Below, one piece after another: positions 11,969 to 22,163 of a stretch of DNA of 64,000 nucleotides; within the stretch, counting starts at the first letter, position 1; each line of letters begins with the position of its first letter. The DNA comes from Symbiodinium microadriaticum (lineage: Eukaryota; Sar; Dinophyceae; Suessiales; Symbiodiniaceae): positions 493,950-557,949 of the forward strand of contig LSRX01000132.1 of the NCBI GenBank assembly GCA_001939145.1. The letters are read 5' to 3'. A program made the position numbers and the translations under genes. The notes under the pieces were generated by a model that saw only the letters and a program-made list of their open reading frames with translations, did not search any database and was not told the origin of the DNA.

Positions 11969-13146
11969 TGCTCGGAAGGTTCGTGGGTGAGGGGTTCGGA
12001 ATTGTGGGTTAAGCAGTAACAGCTAGCAGCAGACGGCCTAAGCTTTTAGGATCTACGGCTCAGGGAAAGATGAGGCGGGAGCCGGTCGAAGTCAACAGGA
12101 TGAAGGATGATGATAGCAATGCCGATGCCTGGTGATGATGATACTCGTCCCTACACCTAATCCCTGCAATCCCTACTCAAGTCCGAACCCTAATCTCTCA
12201 AGACACCCTTACGATCGACACCCTCAGCCCCATGAGGAACTACTCCACATATCATTTCCAGTACCACTTTTTCTCATCTGAGTTGCTTTGGCGTTCGTGG
12301 GTGTTCCAGGGCCTAGTTTTACTGGCTGGTGTTTAGAGGTTTCTGGGTGTAGAATTTAAAGGCTTTAGGTGACCTAGGTGCTCAAAAGCAGATTCTCTTC
12401 AGGTCCTTACTCGAGTCCTCCGTTTCAACGGAATTTTGGGGTATACTGTAGTATAACTATAAACAAAGGGGCTATGGATTGTGTTACTGATTGCTCCCGC
12501 CGCTGTATTAGTTAGTAGGGCTCTTGCCTCCTGACTGGGCGTCAGCACCATGACACCGGTGTTCATGCGTTGGTGACGCAGAAGCTGGTGATCCAGACCT
12601 GTCTTGCAAGCATCCACATCTCAACCTAAACACTGTGGACTACTAAACTCATCGGGTCGAAAAACGCTCAACGATAAAAGTAAACGACTTGGCTCCCACG
12701 CCAAATCCCGAGGCAGCAAAGTGGACGCTTTGTGGCCTCGCAATGGAGAGGACGCTTTGGGCCAGAGACCCTAATGTAATGAAGGACCTTAACGGTTGGG
12801 TGAGGGTCTTGGGATATATACTATAGCTCCAATATAGGAGGCCCTAATCAATGATGTTGGTACATATCAGCAGGATGAAAGTTTTGTCACACTAGCATGT
12901 CTTTTGTCGGCGGAGGATTCGGAGTATTAAGGAATAGGGTTTACGGCTTAGGGTTTAGTGCATTTTTCGTGGCCTGGCCAGAGGCTGTTTCCAACATATA
13001 TTGCTTATTTGTTGAAACGGAGGAACGAATTGGTAGCGTCCGGGCCTCAAAGCGCCTGTGAAGGAGTCTGTGGGGGAAGGGGAGTTACAACTACATGTTA
13101 GTCGCACTGCCCGGTGCGACGAACTTTCGTCCTGGCCTAGTTTAGA
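11969..13146. other. Unique spacer, no gene recognised
   Basis: Very few telomere units. A frame at 12399-12617 (minus) is open for 72 codons without a recognisable motif. I see no splice-bounded exon I would defend. Confidence 0.45.
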
Positions 13147-13265
13147 TACTTATAATGGGTAGTTCTCTAAATTAGGATACCTTTTAGGGTCCGTTCCATA
13201 AGGGTGCCGTGCTATATCGGGGACCCAAAAAGGGACCCTGCTTTAGAGAACTACCCATATAAGTA
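13147..13265 (+). mobile_element. B-family inverted-repeat element, copy 1
   Basis: Terminal inverted repeats read GGGTAGTTCTCTAAA at the left and TTTAGAGAACTACCC at the right, extended outward by ACTTATA/TATAAGT. The centre carries the asymmetric core AAGGGTGCCGTGCTATATCG, which gives the family an orientation. About 119 bases, non-coding. Seven copies occur in this window. Confidence 0.92.
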
Positions 13266-13316
13266 CATGGAGCCTTCGGGTGCAGAGTTTTAGGCGGCAA
13301 ATAAGAAACCCTAACC

Positions 13317-13381
13317 CCCCAGGTACCTACTATCTGGGGCCCTAGCGGCTCTAGTACCCTATATAGTAGATATACCTGGGG
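13317..13381. mobile_element. 65-base inverted repeat
   Basis: CCCCAGGTACCTACTAT at the left pairs with ATAGTAGATATACCTGGGG at the right (one small bulge), around a 20-base centre. It may be a short relative of the other inverted-repeat elements; no second copy was seen. Confidence 0.65.
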
Positions 13382-13456
13382 CGTTCGGAAGAACTCGAGG
13401 TGGATGGTCGCGAGCTTCCATCAGGATGTGAGGAGAAGAGCGTAGAGCTTGAGGAT

Positions 13457-13592
13457 TGGGGTTTAGGGCTTTAGGTTTAGGGTCTATGGGTTTAGGCTTT
13501 AGGGCTTTAGGGTCTAAGGCTTAGGGTCTATATGGGTTTAGGGTTTAGGGCTTTAGGTTTAGGGTCTATGGGTTTAGGGTTATGGGTTTAGG
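13457..13592 (+). repeat. Degenerate TTTAGGG tract with internal duplication
   Basis: A block reading GGGTTTAGGGCTTTAGGTTT followed by AGGGTCTATGGG occurs twice, about 80 bases apart, within the tract. Confidence 0.85.
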
Positions 13593-13800
13593 GTTTCATG
13601 GCTAGGCTTGTGTTTGTTTCCAGGGTAGCGCAAAACCACACATGCAGAATGCGGTGTCTGGTCAGAACCACCAGGACTGTTGCCTTGTGACATGAAGTAA
13701 AATGGCATGTAGGCCCAGGAGACATGAAGTAGAATTTCTAGATGACCCAATCCCCATAGCATGAAATACTGAAGGTATTGCAAGGTCTACGCTGGTCACA

Positions 13801-13903
13801 AGTCCATCAAAGATATCAGCGCCGAGTAGCAGTTGAAAGAGGTGCCAAAGCGATCCGGTGACAAGGGTGTCGGTGTCCAGGTAGACGATCCTTCGTTTCA
13901 AAA
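13801..13903 (-). CDS. Glycosyltransferase family 8-like exon fragment
   Basis: The minus-strand frame encodes about 34 residues beginning LKRRIVYLDTDTLVTGSLWH and ending in DGLVTS. The string IVYLDTDTLV matches the DXD metal- and nucleotide-sugar-binding motif of family 8 glycosyltransferases (the glycogenin and LARGE type), where a hydrophobic strand precedes D-x-D and a G-x-L-W/x-x-L helix follows. That family assignment rests on established knowledge of the motif and on nothing else in the fragment. The piece is bounded by TATAG at its 5' edge (acceptor-like) and GTAGAC at its 3' edge (donor-like), so it fits a single 103-base internal exon. Codons end mostly in G or C, unlike the flanks. 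The rest of the enzyme (about 200 residues) is not visible nearby, so it is either part of a gene with distant exons or a relic. Confidence 0.5.
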
Positions 13904-14125
13904 CTATAAACCCTACCGGCGCCGCCCCCGAACTAAGGGTCCAAGAGTCCAAGTACCTAAGATTCAACTCTCCCACATGACTCCCACATACCTACTAATC
14001 TACCTGCATTGTGCCACTGTACAGCAAACAAGCACCTAAGTACTTGGTCCTTTGGAACCCGGGCCCCAGCCAAAAGCTGCAGGCGCCTTCATAGGGAAAA
14101 AGAACAATCCCGCACTGTGATTAAT

Positions 14126-14270
14126 CCCTTGGGTTATATATTTACACTAAAAGTAGATCCTCTATTCGCAAGCCCGTCCCTTGGGTTATATATTTACATT
14201 AAAAGTCTATAGATCCTCTATTCGTAAGCCCGTCCCTTGGGTTATATATTTACATTAAAAGTAGATCGTC
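14126..14270. repeat. Triple tandem repeat, 52-56-base unit
   Basis: The unit CCCTTGGGTTATATATTTAC, then ATTAAAAGTAGATCCTCTAT, then TCGTAAGCCCGT occurs at 14126-14177 and 14178-14233. A partial copy lies at 14234-14270. Copy 2 has a 4-base insertion (CTAT). The copies are nearly identical, so the expansion is recent. Confidence 0.92.
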
Positions 14271-14387
14271 TACGAACACACAGTCATTCGTAAGGTACTT
14301 CGATCAACTGAGTCACCCCCCCATGTGGCCGATCCCTCAAAGCGAGGCTTCGGGTGTTGCCGGCCCGGAACCCGGCCTCTACACTCA

Positions 14388-14775
14388 ACGGTTTAGGGCT
14401 TAGGGTTTAGGGCTTAGGGTTTAGGGTTTAGGCTCTCTCCTCCCCTCAGCAGCCTTAGCAAGGTACACTCCGACAGGGCTTAGGGTTTAGGGTCTACGGT
14501 GTTTAAGTAAGCACCCTGCAAAAACATGTAACCCGACAGAGGAAAAGAGACCGACTGAGTAGTCAAGAGTTGTAAAGCTTAGCTTCAAGCATCAGAAACC
14601 CGAAAGCCTAAACTCCTAAACCAGTGTAGACCGTTGGATTTGCAGGCATGGAGAGTTGCTGATTCCACCGGCAAACTTCTGGCTTAGCGGTATATCACAA
14701 CAACCACAGAAACATGTTTAGGGTTTAGAGTTAGGGTTTATTTAGGGTTTAGGGTTTAGGGCTAGGGTTTAGGAT
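14388..14775 (+). repeat. Scattered short TTTAGGG tracts
   Basis: Tracts at 14388-14432, 14478-14500 and 14716-14775 with CTTAGGG variants. The unique DNA between them shows no gene. Confidence 0.8.
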
Positions 14776-15026
14776 GGCGGGTGTGTCTTTAGACTCAGAC
14801 GACAAGCAGCTCGCAGCTCAAACTCGAAATCCGAAACTACGGATGCAGGCATACGCAACCCGAAACTAAAAGCCCTAAATCCCACTGCTCTAACACCTAA
14901 AGTTTCGTCTCGAAGCTAGGGCATACGTGACTCAAAAAATGGACATGTCATACACAAGAAGCACGAGATAGTGTAGTTTACACCTATGAGTTATTTCACG
15001 CCTGCAAAGCCCCAGAATCCCAAAGG

Positions 15027-15235
15027 GTCCTAGGCACCTATATAGGGGGATACTTGCCCAACCTATAATTGTAATTCCTGTTCTAGAACCCCTACATTCG
15101 ACCACAGGGTATAAGATGGGTAGTTCTCTAAATTAGGGCCCCTTTTTAGGTCCCCAATATAGTACGGCGCCCTTATAGAACGGACCCTAATTTAGAGAAC
15201 TACCCTTTTAGGTACTTTGGACCCTTAGGGTAAAA
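15027..15235 (-). mobile_element. C-family element interrupted by a B element
   Basis: The left part (15027-15105) is the C element in reverse orientation: GGTCCTAGGCACCTATATAG, then GATACTTGCCCAACCTATAA, then CTAGAACCCCTACATTC. The missing right end, AGGTACTTTGGACCCTTAGG, appears only after the B element (15211-15230). The B element therefore inserted into a pre-existing C element. Confidence 0.85.
15118..15205 (-). mobile_element. B-family inverted-repeat element, copy 2 (nested)
   Basis: GGGTAGTTCTCTAAATTAGG at the left and CCTAATTTAGAGAACTACCC at the right pair perfectly. The core CCCCAATATAGTACGGCGCC is reversed relative to copy 1. Confidence 0.93.
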
Positions 15236-15970
15236 CCCTAAACCCTAAACCCTAAATAAAGCCCGAAGCAGGAACCCTTGGCCTGCGAAAGGAGGTGAGT
15301 CTCCAGAGATGCAGCCTTTTAAGCAGGGGATGTTTGAGACAAAAAGTCGAGGTTGAGGGCTTTTTTTGGGGATTTAGGGTTTGTGAGCTTTACGGTTTAG
15401 CGAAGTTTGGGGGATTGGGGTTTTGGATTTAGTGCATCAAGCGCTTTAGGATTCTTTAGCTGGATTTTGGAATCGTGCCTTATGCCTTTTGCTTCTGGCG
15501 TTGGCAGTCGGACTCTAGGGCCTTAGAGTTTAGGGCTTATTGGATTTAGGGTTTAGGGATCATAATTATAGGGTTTATAGGATTTAGGGCTTAAGGGTGC
15601 TAGTGGTGTCGGTTCTGTGTGGAATAACGACCATGAAAGCAGCACAGTACAAGGCCTTGCTAACAAGCACTGCGCTTCTGCATACTGAAGTTCTGTCTGA
15701 ACTACACTACACAATAAACTTGACCCTAAACTTTAAACCCTAAACCCATCCTAAAACCTAAACCCAAAAGGCCCTTACGAACCCTCAATCCTCCTGCCCT
15801 TGTGGATCGCTTTAGCCCTAAACCCTATACAGGTAGACCCTGATAAGTTTTGCAGCAAGTCTGGGAAAGTGCGATTGAGAGTACCTTGAACCCTGCAGCC
15901 TTCTCTGGATCGTCTTGCAGCGTTTCGTTTAGGGTTTAGGGTTTAGGGATGCTCCCGAGGTTTAGGGTTA
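15236..15970. other. Spacer with degenerate telomere units, no gene recognised
   Basis: Short tracts at 15225-15262 (CCCTAAA), 15535-15560, 15725-15765 and 15925-15950 (TTTAGGG). The rest is unique. Confidence 0.6.
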
Positions 15971-16475
15971 AATCCCAACTAAACCCTAAATCCTAAACCC
16001 TAATTCCGAACAAACCCTAAGCCGTAAACCCTGATAAACCCTAAGCCCTAGAACCTAAATCCTAACACACCCTAACCCCTAAACCCTAATTCCTAACCAG
16101 CCCTAAGCCCTAAATCGTAACAAAACCTAGGCCCTAAACCCGAAATCCTAACACACCCTAAGCCCTAAACGGCCCTAAACCCTAAATCCTAACAACCCCT
16201 AAGCCCTAAACCCTAAATCCTAACACACCCTAAGCCCTTATCCCAAATCCTAACAAACCCTAAGCCCTAAACCCTGATAGTCTAACAAATCCTAAGGCCC
16301 TAAACCCCAAATCCTAGCAAACCCTAAGCCCTGAACCCTAAATCCTAACAAACCCTAAACCCTAAACCCTAAATCCTAACACACCCTAAGCACCAAACCC
16401 CAAACCCTAAAACCCTAAATCCTAAACCCGGAATCCCCTAAACCCTAAATCCTAACACACCCTACTTAAACCCTG
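15971..16475 (-). repeat. Higher-order CCCTAAA array, about 500 bases
   Basis: The longest telomere-like tract in the window. A repeating pattern of roughly 24-33 bases (CCCTAAATCCTAACACACCC followed by TAAGCCCTAA) recurs more than ten times with drift. Amplification therefore acted on a multi-unit variant block rather than on single 7-base additions. Confidence 0.92.
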
Positions 16476-17195
16476 ATAGTCTAATCCTCATCGTACTGGC
16501 CTCCTCCAGGCAGCGGCGAGGTGGCGATCGCCCGGCAGAGGTGCAGCCTCAGAGGCTTCTGGAAGGTTGCCAGGCTGTTAGGGTTTAGGCTTGATAGGCT
16601 TTGGGGGTTTAGGGCCAAAGTTTCGGGGTTGAGAGCCAGATTATTAGGGGTTCCTTTCGAAGAAACGGCCCCTTTATAAGATCTAGAAGCGTCCCTTTCG
16701 AAGGGATGGATTGATAAGTCACGGCTCCTCTGAGGAATCAAGAAGGGTTCCTGCTAGCGGCAGACACAATAGCTCCATAACTTTAGGGCTTAGGCTTTAG
16801 GGTTCTATGGGCTCTACAAGGTTGGAGACTGCTTCAGCCCCTAAATTCCTAAGCCCCTAAACCCCATAAACCCTATATAAACCCTATAAGCACTATAAAC
16901 CTAAACCCCTTAGCCCCATCAGAGTCCTCGCCCTGAACGATGAACCAGAGGATCCCGAGCGGTGCATTCTTGCACTGGGAATACTCAAGAAGGAGCCTCT
17001 GAGTGGAGATGTTTGGGTTTAGGGTTTAGGGGTTTAGGGGTTTAGGGTGGAGGGGTTAGGATGGTGCAGGGATTTCGGGCTTAGCGTGTTGAATTCCACG
17101 TGAGGATTCCTGTGCTCATCTAGCATCGGCTCTGGATCAAGGTACCTAGAGAGGGACTCCTTTCAGGTCCAAGTATCTGCTTTGTGAATACCCCC
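16476..17195. other. Spacer with short telomere-like tracts
   Basis: CCCTAAA fragments at 16845-16915, TTTAGGG at 17015-17050. An 86-codon minus-strand frame at 16481-16741 contains telomere-derived ALNPE repeats and is not called. Confidence 0.55.
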
Positions 17196-17301
17196 GCAAG
17201 GGTCCAAAGTACCTATATAGTAGAATGTAGGATTTCTAGACTAGGAGTTACAATCATAGTTTTGGCAAGTATCCCCCATATAGGTACTTAGGACCCTTCG
17301 G
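17196..17301 (+). mobile_element. C-family inverted-repeat element, most intact copy
   Basis: The left arm AAGGGTCCAAAGTACCTATA and the right arm TATAGGTACTTAGGACCCTT pair with one bulge. The interior carries GTAGAATGTAGGATTTCTAG and CAATCATAGTTTTGGCAAGT. Flanking bases (TTCAGGTCCAAGTATC at left, ACATGGAACCTGAGGG at right) themselves look like inverted arms, so this copy may sit inside an older element. Non-coding. Confidence 0.85.
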
Positions 17302-17404
17302 GCACATGGAACCTGAGGGAATTGGAAAAAAAGAAGGTTAAACTTTCAGATTACTACCAAATTATCAGAACCCAAAAAGTTTAAAGGTTGGATGTTGGGG
17401 AACT

Positions 17405-17475
17405 ACTCCCTAAACCCTAAACCCTGAACCCTAAACCCTAAACCCTGAACCCTAAACCCTAAACCCTGAACCCTA
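17405..17475 (-). repeat. CCCTAAACCCTGAA array
   Basis: A 21-base period of two CCCTAAA units plus one CCCTGAA. The flanks GAACTACTCCCTA (left) and TAGGGGGAGTTC (right) are roughly inverted to each other. Confidence 0.88.
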
Positions 17476-17589
17476 GGGGGAGTTCGAAAGGCGGCCCTGA
17501 TGGTGCCGGGAACCCGGCCGGAAGCGCTCCGACCGGCAGCGGAATCAAACCCCTGCAGGGCTTCCAAGGCAAAGCATACACTGAATAGA

Positions 17590-17632
17590 TAGGGTTTAGG
17601 GTTTACGGTTTAGGGTTTAGGGTTTAGGGCTT
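17590..17632 (+). repeat. TTTAGGG tract abutting an A element
   Basis: Five or six units run directly into the A-family element at 17633. Confidence 0.85.
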
Positions 17633-17741
17633 CCCAGAGACTCCAAAACCTGTTAACTAAGGAGTATACCCTAAATCTTATTAGGGTTCTTACTATAGTT
17701 TAAGGTATACTCCTTAATTAAGAGGTTTGGGAGTCTCTGGG
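17633..17741. mobile_element. A-family inverted-repeat element, copy 2
   Basis: CCCAGAGACTCCAAAACC at the left and GGTTTGGGAGTCTCTGGG at the right. Inner arms AAGGAGTATACCCTAAA and TTTAAGGTATACTCCTT pair. 109 bases, no coding sequence. Confidence 0.9.
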
Positions 17742-18632
17742 CACTAATTAGATTAGCATGGGGGTCTGACCAAAGATAGAATATTAGAGTTTGGGCATGC
17801 CACAGTACAAAATAAAAAGACTGCAAGTAGATATTACCGCTGATTGTTCAGACTTTAGATTGACAAGTGAATTTTGGTAGTTTCAAGTTTAATGCACCCA
17901 AAACGCGGGATTCCAAACCCTGTAAACCACAGACCCTAAGCCCTACATCTTAAATCTAAGGGGCGTAGGACTTATAAGACCGGGTTTGTGAATGGAGTTT
18001 AGGGATGTGACCTCTTTGTTTCAACGACCAAGAAGTCCTGTTACAAAAAACCTTATCGAGACTAGAGACCTAGAGCCCAAACCTTCTAGAACCCTTACAA
18101 AAGCGTCCACCCCGCAAGTTAGGAGCCGTCTTGGGTTCTTTAGGGTTTAGGGTGCTGTTTGCAAGACTCATGCACTCTTTTCGTATCACTGAGACACCAC
18201 CAAGGAAGGGTTTTACATCTGAACCCTCCTTGTAGAAACGGGTTTCAAACCCTTGCACACTACCTGCAGCGCCTCAAACGCAACAGCCTGTCAGCATATA
18301 CTTTCACCCACAGTTTGAGCGCACCCGAAACCTTAAACCTTTCCTGTCGACAGTCTCCAACGCAACTCCCGACTCTACATTTCAGGATCCCGACCAAAAC
18401 GTTGCCTGACGAATAGGAGCTACGTTCGAGACTATAGGTAGGCACGGAACGAGTTTGAAGGAAACATAGCATATACTTTGTCAAATATAGTATATAAGTA
18501 TAGTATAACAGGAGGTAGTGTAGTACAATATAAGAAATATCATTCGTTTCACCGCCAAAACCGGCGCCGTGCCTTTGCTCCAGAAGTGGGCGGGTCTCAT
18601 GCTGCGTCTCCTCGGCAAGAACGGCCCATTGT
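17742..18632. other. No gene recognised
   Basis: Unique sequence nearly free of telomere units (one short tract at 18138-18152). Frames of 62-85 codons on both strands at 18070-18484 overlap one another and have no motif. Confidence 0.45.
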
Positions 18633-18703
18633 AGGGTTCAGGGGCTGCTTAGAGTTTAGGGATTAGTTCTTTTTAGGGTTTAGGGTTTAGGGTTCAGGGG
18701 CTG
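18633..18703 (+). repeat. TTTAGGG tract between 15-base direct repeats
   Basis: AGGGTTCAGGGGCTG occurs at 18633-18647 and again at 18689-18703. The 41 bases between are degenerate telomere units (CTTAGAGTTTAGGG, TTTTAGGGTTTAGGG). Confidence 0.85.
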
Positions 18704-19231
18704 AGGCCTTATGAGGTCAGTAGCCCTGAGCCTTTAAAGAACGCTTGTAGACTTATAGAACCTTCGTTCTCTGTTGGGGCGATAGTTAAACATGATCATT
18801 TTTAATCCTTATTGGGCTTTATTATAACAAAAATGTCAAATTGTATCCAACAAGGACCCAGTTGACTTGTAGGACACCTATTGCCCTTCACTCTTGCGGG
18901 ATCCAACAGAGCGGATCCCCCGCCCAACAAAAGACTATACTTCAGATCCTGAATCGCACTCGAAGGGCGCTTTAGGGTGCAGTATAACATAGTTGCTTGC
19001 ATATAGGGACTAATGGGGAATGATATGACTAACTGTTCGGATTGCGACCCCTATGTTATATACACCCGAAACCTTAAAACCATTAGGCCTGAGACTACTT
19101 TTGCTCCGATTGAGTGATCATCACTCCGAAATAATAAGCACTGGCATCCCGCAGCCTTGCAAAGGGCTCCCTAGGCTTAGGCTGAGGGTTTAAAGGTGTA
19201 GGTATTAGGTTTTAAGTGCTAGCTTGTGTGT
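18704..19231. other. No gene recognised
   Basis: Unique sequence; no repeat family or coding signal I can defend. Confidence 0.45.
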
Positions 19232-19318
19232 GTAGGTTATCTAAATTGGGGTCCCTTTTTTATTTTCCCCCAAATACTATGGCACCCTAAAAAAGACCCT
19301 AATTTAGAGAACTACCCA
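19232..19318 (-). mobile_element. B-family inverted-repeat element, copy 3
   Basis: The left arm is diverged (GTAGGTTATCTAAATTGGGG). The right arm CCTAATTTAGAGAACTACCC is intact, and the core CCCCCAAATACTATGGCACC is in reverse orientation. Confidence 0.85.
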
Positions 19319-19993
19319 TAGGATTGCAGAGAGTGTCGATGAGAGACACGGGGAGAATAGCGTGGGCCCCTTTGAGGAACTCGGGGTTTGCTGCTGCAGG
19401 AACTGATGTTTAGGGGTGATGGGTTCAGGTTCAAGGTTTAATTAGGGCTTAGGGTTCAATTTTCAGGGTTCAGGATTTAATGGTGAGGGGTTTATAGGCT
19501 TGGGTTTTGTTGGCTCCTGGGGCAAGTCGGCAGTGGTTTGACGTTTGCGGTCTGGGCACGTTCAGAGCTGGGCATGTGCCCAAGTCAAGGCCCCATTCTT
19601 CCTTCGATAAGCAGTACGGCTTAGGGTTTAAAGTTTTAAGGTTTACGGTTCAGAGTGTCGCACAAGCACTAATTGGACTAGTTAAAAAGTGTCCGAGTCA
19701 AGAGTCCAGGAAGGCTCATAAGTTCAGCGATTTGGTGGTTTCTATGTACTCGGACCATAGAACCCAATATGCCGCTGTTCAAAGCCTATCCAGAAAACTT
19801 TGATCATGATGTCTGGACTTTTTCCTTCATTCAAACACAAATCCATGAATCAGACCTGACAGCACTCCATAGTTCGGAAACACACTCGTGCCAAAGATTT
19901 GGTGTAAAACCCAAAATGGTTTGATCCGTTTTAGGAGAGCTCCTCTATGAGGCACACCTATGCTTTTGAACCCCCCGCTAATCACTATCAACA
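19319..19993. other. Unique spacer with an unsupported open frame
   Basis: A 98-codon plus-strand frame (19507-19803) ends in a plausible helical, charged stretch (LVKKCPSQESRKAHKF) but begins in telomere-like sequence and has no recognisable domain. Not called. Confidence 0.4.
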
Positions 19994-20760
19994 CCCCCTA
20001 AACCCTAAACCCTAAAGCCTAAACCCTAACCCCCTAAACCCCTAAACCGTGGCTCTATTGGAAGCCCCGGACCCTTGAATCTTGGACCCCTTCTAGGGAA
20101 CCGAAAAAATCACCAAATGCGCACATAAAGGACCCTACACCCTAAACCCTAAACCCCAAACCCTAAACCCTAGACCCTAAACCGCAAAGGAACCCTGATG
20201 CCCGCTACGGCTCAGAGGAGCTGCTGCCTGGCAGAGGACCAGCAAAGGCAAAGGCTGGCGACGCTGTCCATCTTTGCCTGACCGGGTTTAGCTCCTTTTT
20301 GGGGGTTGAGGGCTTAGGGTGTTAGCGCTTATAGGGCTTATAGGGTTTAGGGTTTAGGGATTTGGGGTTTAGGGTTTTTGGGCTTTGGGGTTTAGGGTTT
20401 AGGTTTTTTGGAGGTTTCCGGATTCCTGTAAGCTGCGCAGTAAAGAAAAACGTTACGTGAAACGATGGCGGAAAGAATGCTCAGTGCGGCACTAAACCCT
20501 AAACCCTAAACCCAAAACCCAAAACCCTAAACCCAAAACCCTAAGCCCAAAAGCAAACTTTGAGCGTCACTGAAAGTCGAGAGTCTCCCAAAGGGTCCTC
20601 AGTTAGGGTTTTAGGGTTTTAGGGTTTAGGGCTTTGGGGTTTGAGGTTTCAAGGTATAGGGTTTAGGGTTTAGGGTTTATAGTTTAGGGTTTAGGAAGTT
20701 TAGGGTTTAGGGTTTAGGGCTTTAGGGTTTTAGTGTTTACGGTATAAGGTTTAGGGTTTG
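19994..20760. repeat. Dense telomere-like cluster, mixed orientation
   Basis: CCCTAAA at 19994-20047 and 20138-20184, TTTAGGG/TTTGGGG at 20300-20412, CCCTAAA/CCCAAAA at 20491-20552, TTTAGGG at 20605-20760. Orientation changes three times. The tract at 20138-20184 has AAAGGACCCT on its left and AAAGGAACCCT on its right. Confidence 0.9.
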
Positions 20761-20851
20761 GGGGGGGTACTTGCCCAAACTATAATTGTAACTCCTATTC
20801 TAGAAGCCCTACACTACATTCTACTACGTAGGTACTTTGCACCCTTGGGGT
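20761..20851 (-). mobile_element. C-family element, truncated copy
   Basis: GGGGGGGTACTTGCCCAAAC, then TATAATTGTAACTCCTATTC, then TACGTAGGTACTTTGCACCC. The left terminal arm is missing and the preceding TTTAGGG array runs straight into the element, so the array replaced or truncated one arm. Confidence 0.8.
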
Positions 20852-20964
20852 CTAGAGATGTCAAGGAACCCGAAGCCCTGATTCAGCCCAGGCTTCCGCC
20901 TGATCATAAACCCACAGCCCCGGAATACCTACTTTACCTTCAATACCCCCACTAGTACGGACCC

Positions 20965-21030
20965 TTATAAACCCTAAACCCTCAACCCTAAAACCCTAAA
21001 ACCCTAAACCCTACAACCCTAAACCACCAA
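20965..21030 (-). repeat. CCCTAAA tract
   Basis: Eight or nine units including CCCTCAA and CCCTACAA variants. Confidence 0.88.
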
Positions 21031-21807
21031 AGCTCCCATAAAGGGCACCTGGGGAGTCCTGGTAAGGAGCCGCGGCCTTCGACGCCATGGAAGCGTCGGA
21101 GGCTCCACGTCATGACGTCCAGAGCGCGAAGCCAGTCATTGAACCTGCACACAGGGTTTTATAGGGTTCCTTTAAAGGGATCTAGAAGGAATCTCTAGGG
21201 TGTCTAGAAGGGATCAGTGGGGTTCAGGGCTTATGGGGTTTAAGGGTCTAGGGAGGGTGTAGGTTTTTAGGGCGTAGGGTCAGGGTTCAGGATTGAAAGA
21301 CGTGGGCTTGGGTTGGCAGTTCATCTTCGCGGGCTGCTTAGGGTTAAGGGTTTAGGGTTTGGGGATTAAGGGTTCAGGGTTTAGGGCAGGGTTTGGGGGG
21401 TCCTGAGGTGAAGGTCTCCATCGAAGTACTTAACTGATTTGCTTAAAGTTCGGATTTAGGCATATTGGTCAGGATCCAGGATGCCACCCTGGACCGTAGT
21501 TCAACCCCAAACCATGAACCCTCGTCTCAACCTCCATAAAGGCAGAACGCAAGGGCCACCTTGATCTCGAAACCTAAAACCCTACGTTACACGCATCGTA
21601 AGCATTTTAGCTTGTGACTGTTGATCTACAGGCTTTCGGTTGTTAAACCCCTACAAAACTACGTAGAGTTGAGCACTCACAGACTCACTATGGAACAAGA
21701 TCAGAACCCACATAGAAACCTAACACAATCCTTGTAGAAGCCACATTAAACAATGCATGTGCAAAGGCGGCAAGCCGTCCTGTATAGAGTACTTGTAGGG
21801 GCTGTAC
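21031..21807. other. Spacer, no gene recognised
   Basis: Contains the motif GGGTTCCTTTAAAGGGATCT (21165-21184) also seen near other arrays, and degenerate TTTAGGG at 21215-21400. Otherwise unique. Confidence 0.5.
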
Positions 21808-22050
21808 AATCCAAAAGGGCCCTGAGTATTTGCACAGTAGAACGTAGGGTTTCTATATTAGGACTCATTATTCTGATTTGGGAAAGTACCCCCCTCCATA
21901 ACAGTACCTACGGTTGATGATATAAATCCTGCACTACCCACAATAAGGAATATACTATGTATATATATATATATATATATGTATATATCCCATGGCTTAA
22001 GGTCCTTAAGGTAATGCAGGATTTATATCATCAACCGTAGGACCCTTTAA
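21808..22050 (+). mobile_element. C-family element interrupted by a palindromic element
   Basis: The C core (CACAGTAGAACGTAGGGTTT, then TTCTGATTTGGGAAAGTACC) runs from about 21818 to 21906. The terminal GTACCTA is separated from its closing TAGGACCCTT by the inverted repeat at 21907-22041. Confidence 0.75.
21907..22041. mobile_element. Palindromic element with perfect 27-base arms
   Basis: CCTACGGTTGATGATATAAA plus TCCTGCA (21907-21933) is matched perfectly in reverse complement at 22015-22041. A 20-base (AT)n run sits in the centre. Perfect arms imply recent insertion or gene conversion. Confidence 0.9.
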
Positions 22051-22163
22051 GACTGAAAGCGGGTAAGGGCTGACCTGCCAGAATCAGCCACCTCGTCGAC
22101 CAGCAACGTCGCGAAGGCCAGAGAGCCATCCTCGGTATATAGAGGTTTGGGGTTAGGGCTCCT

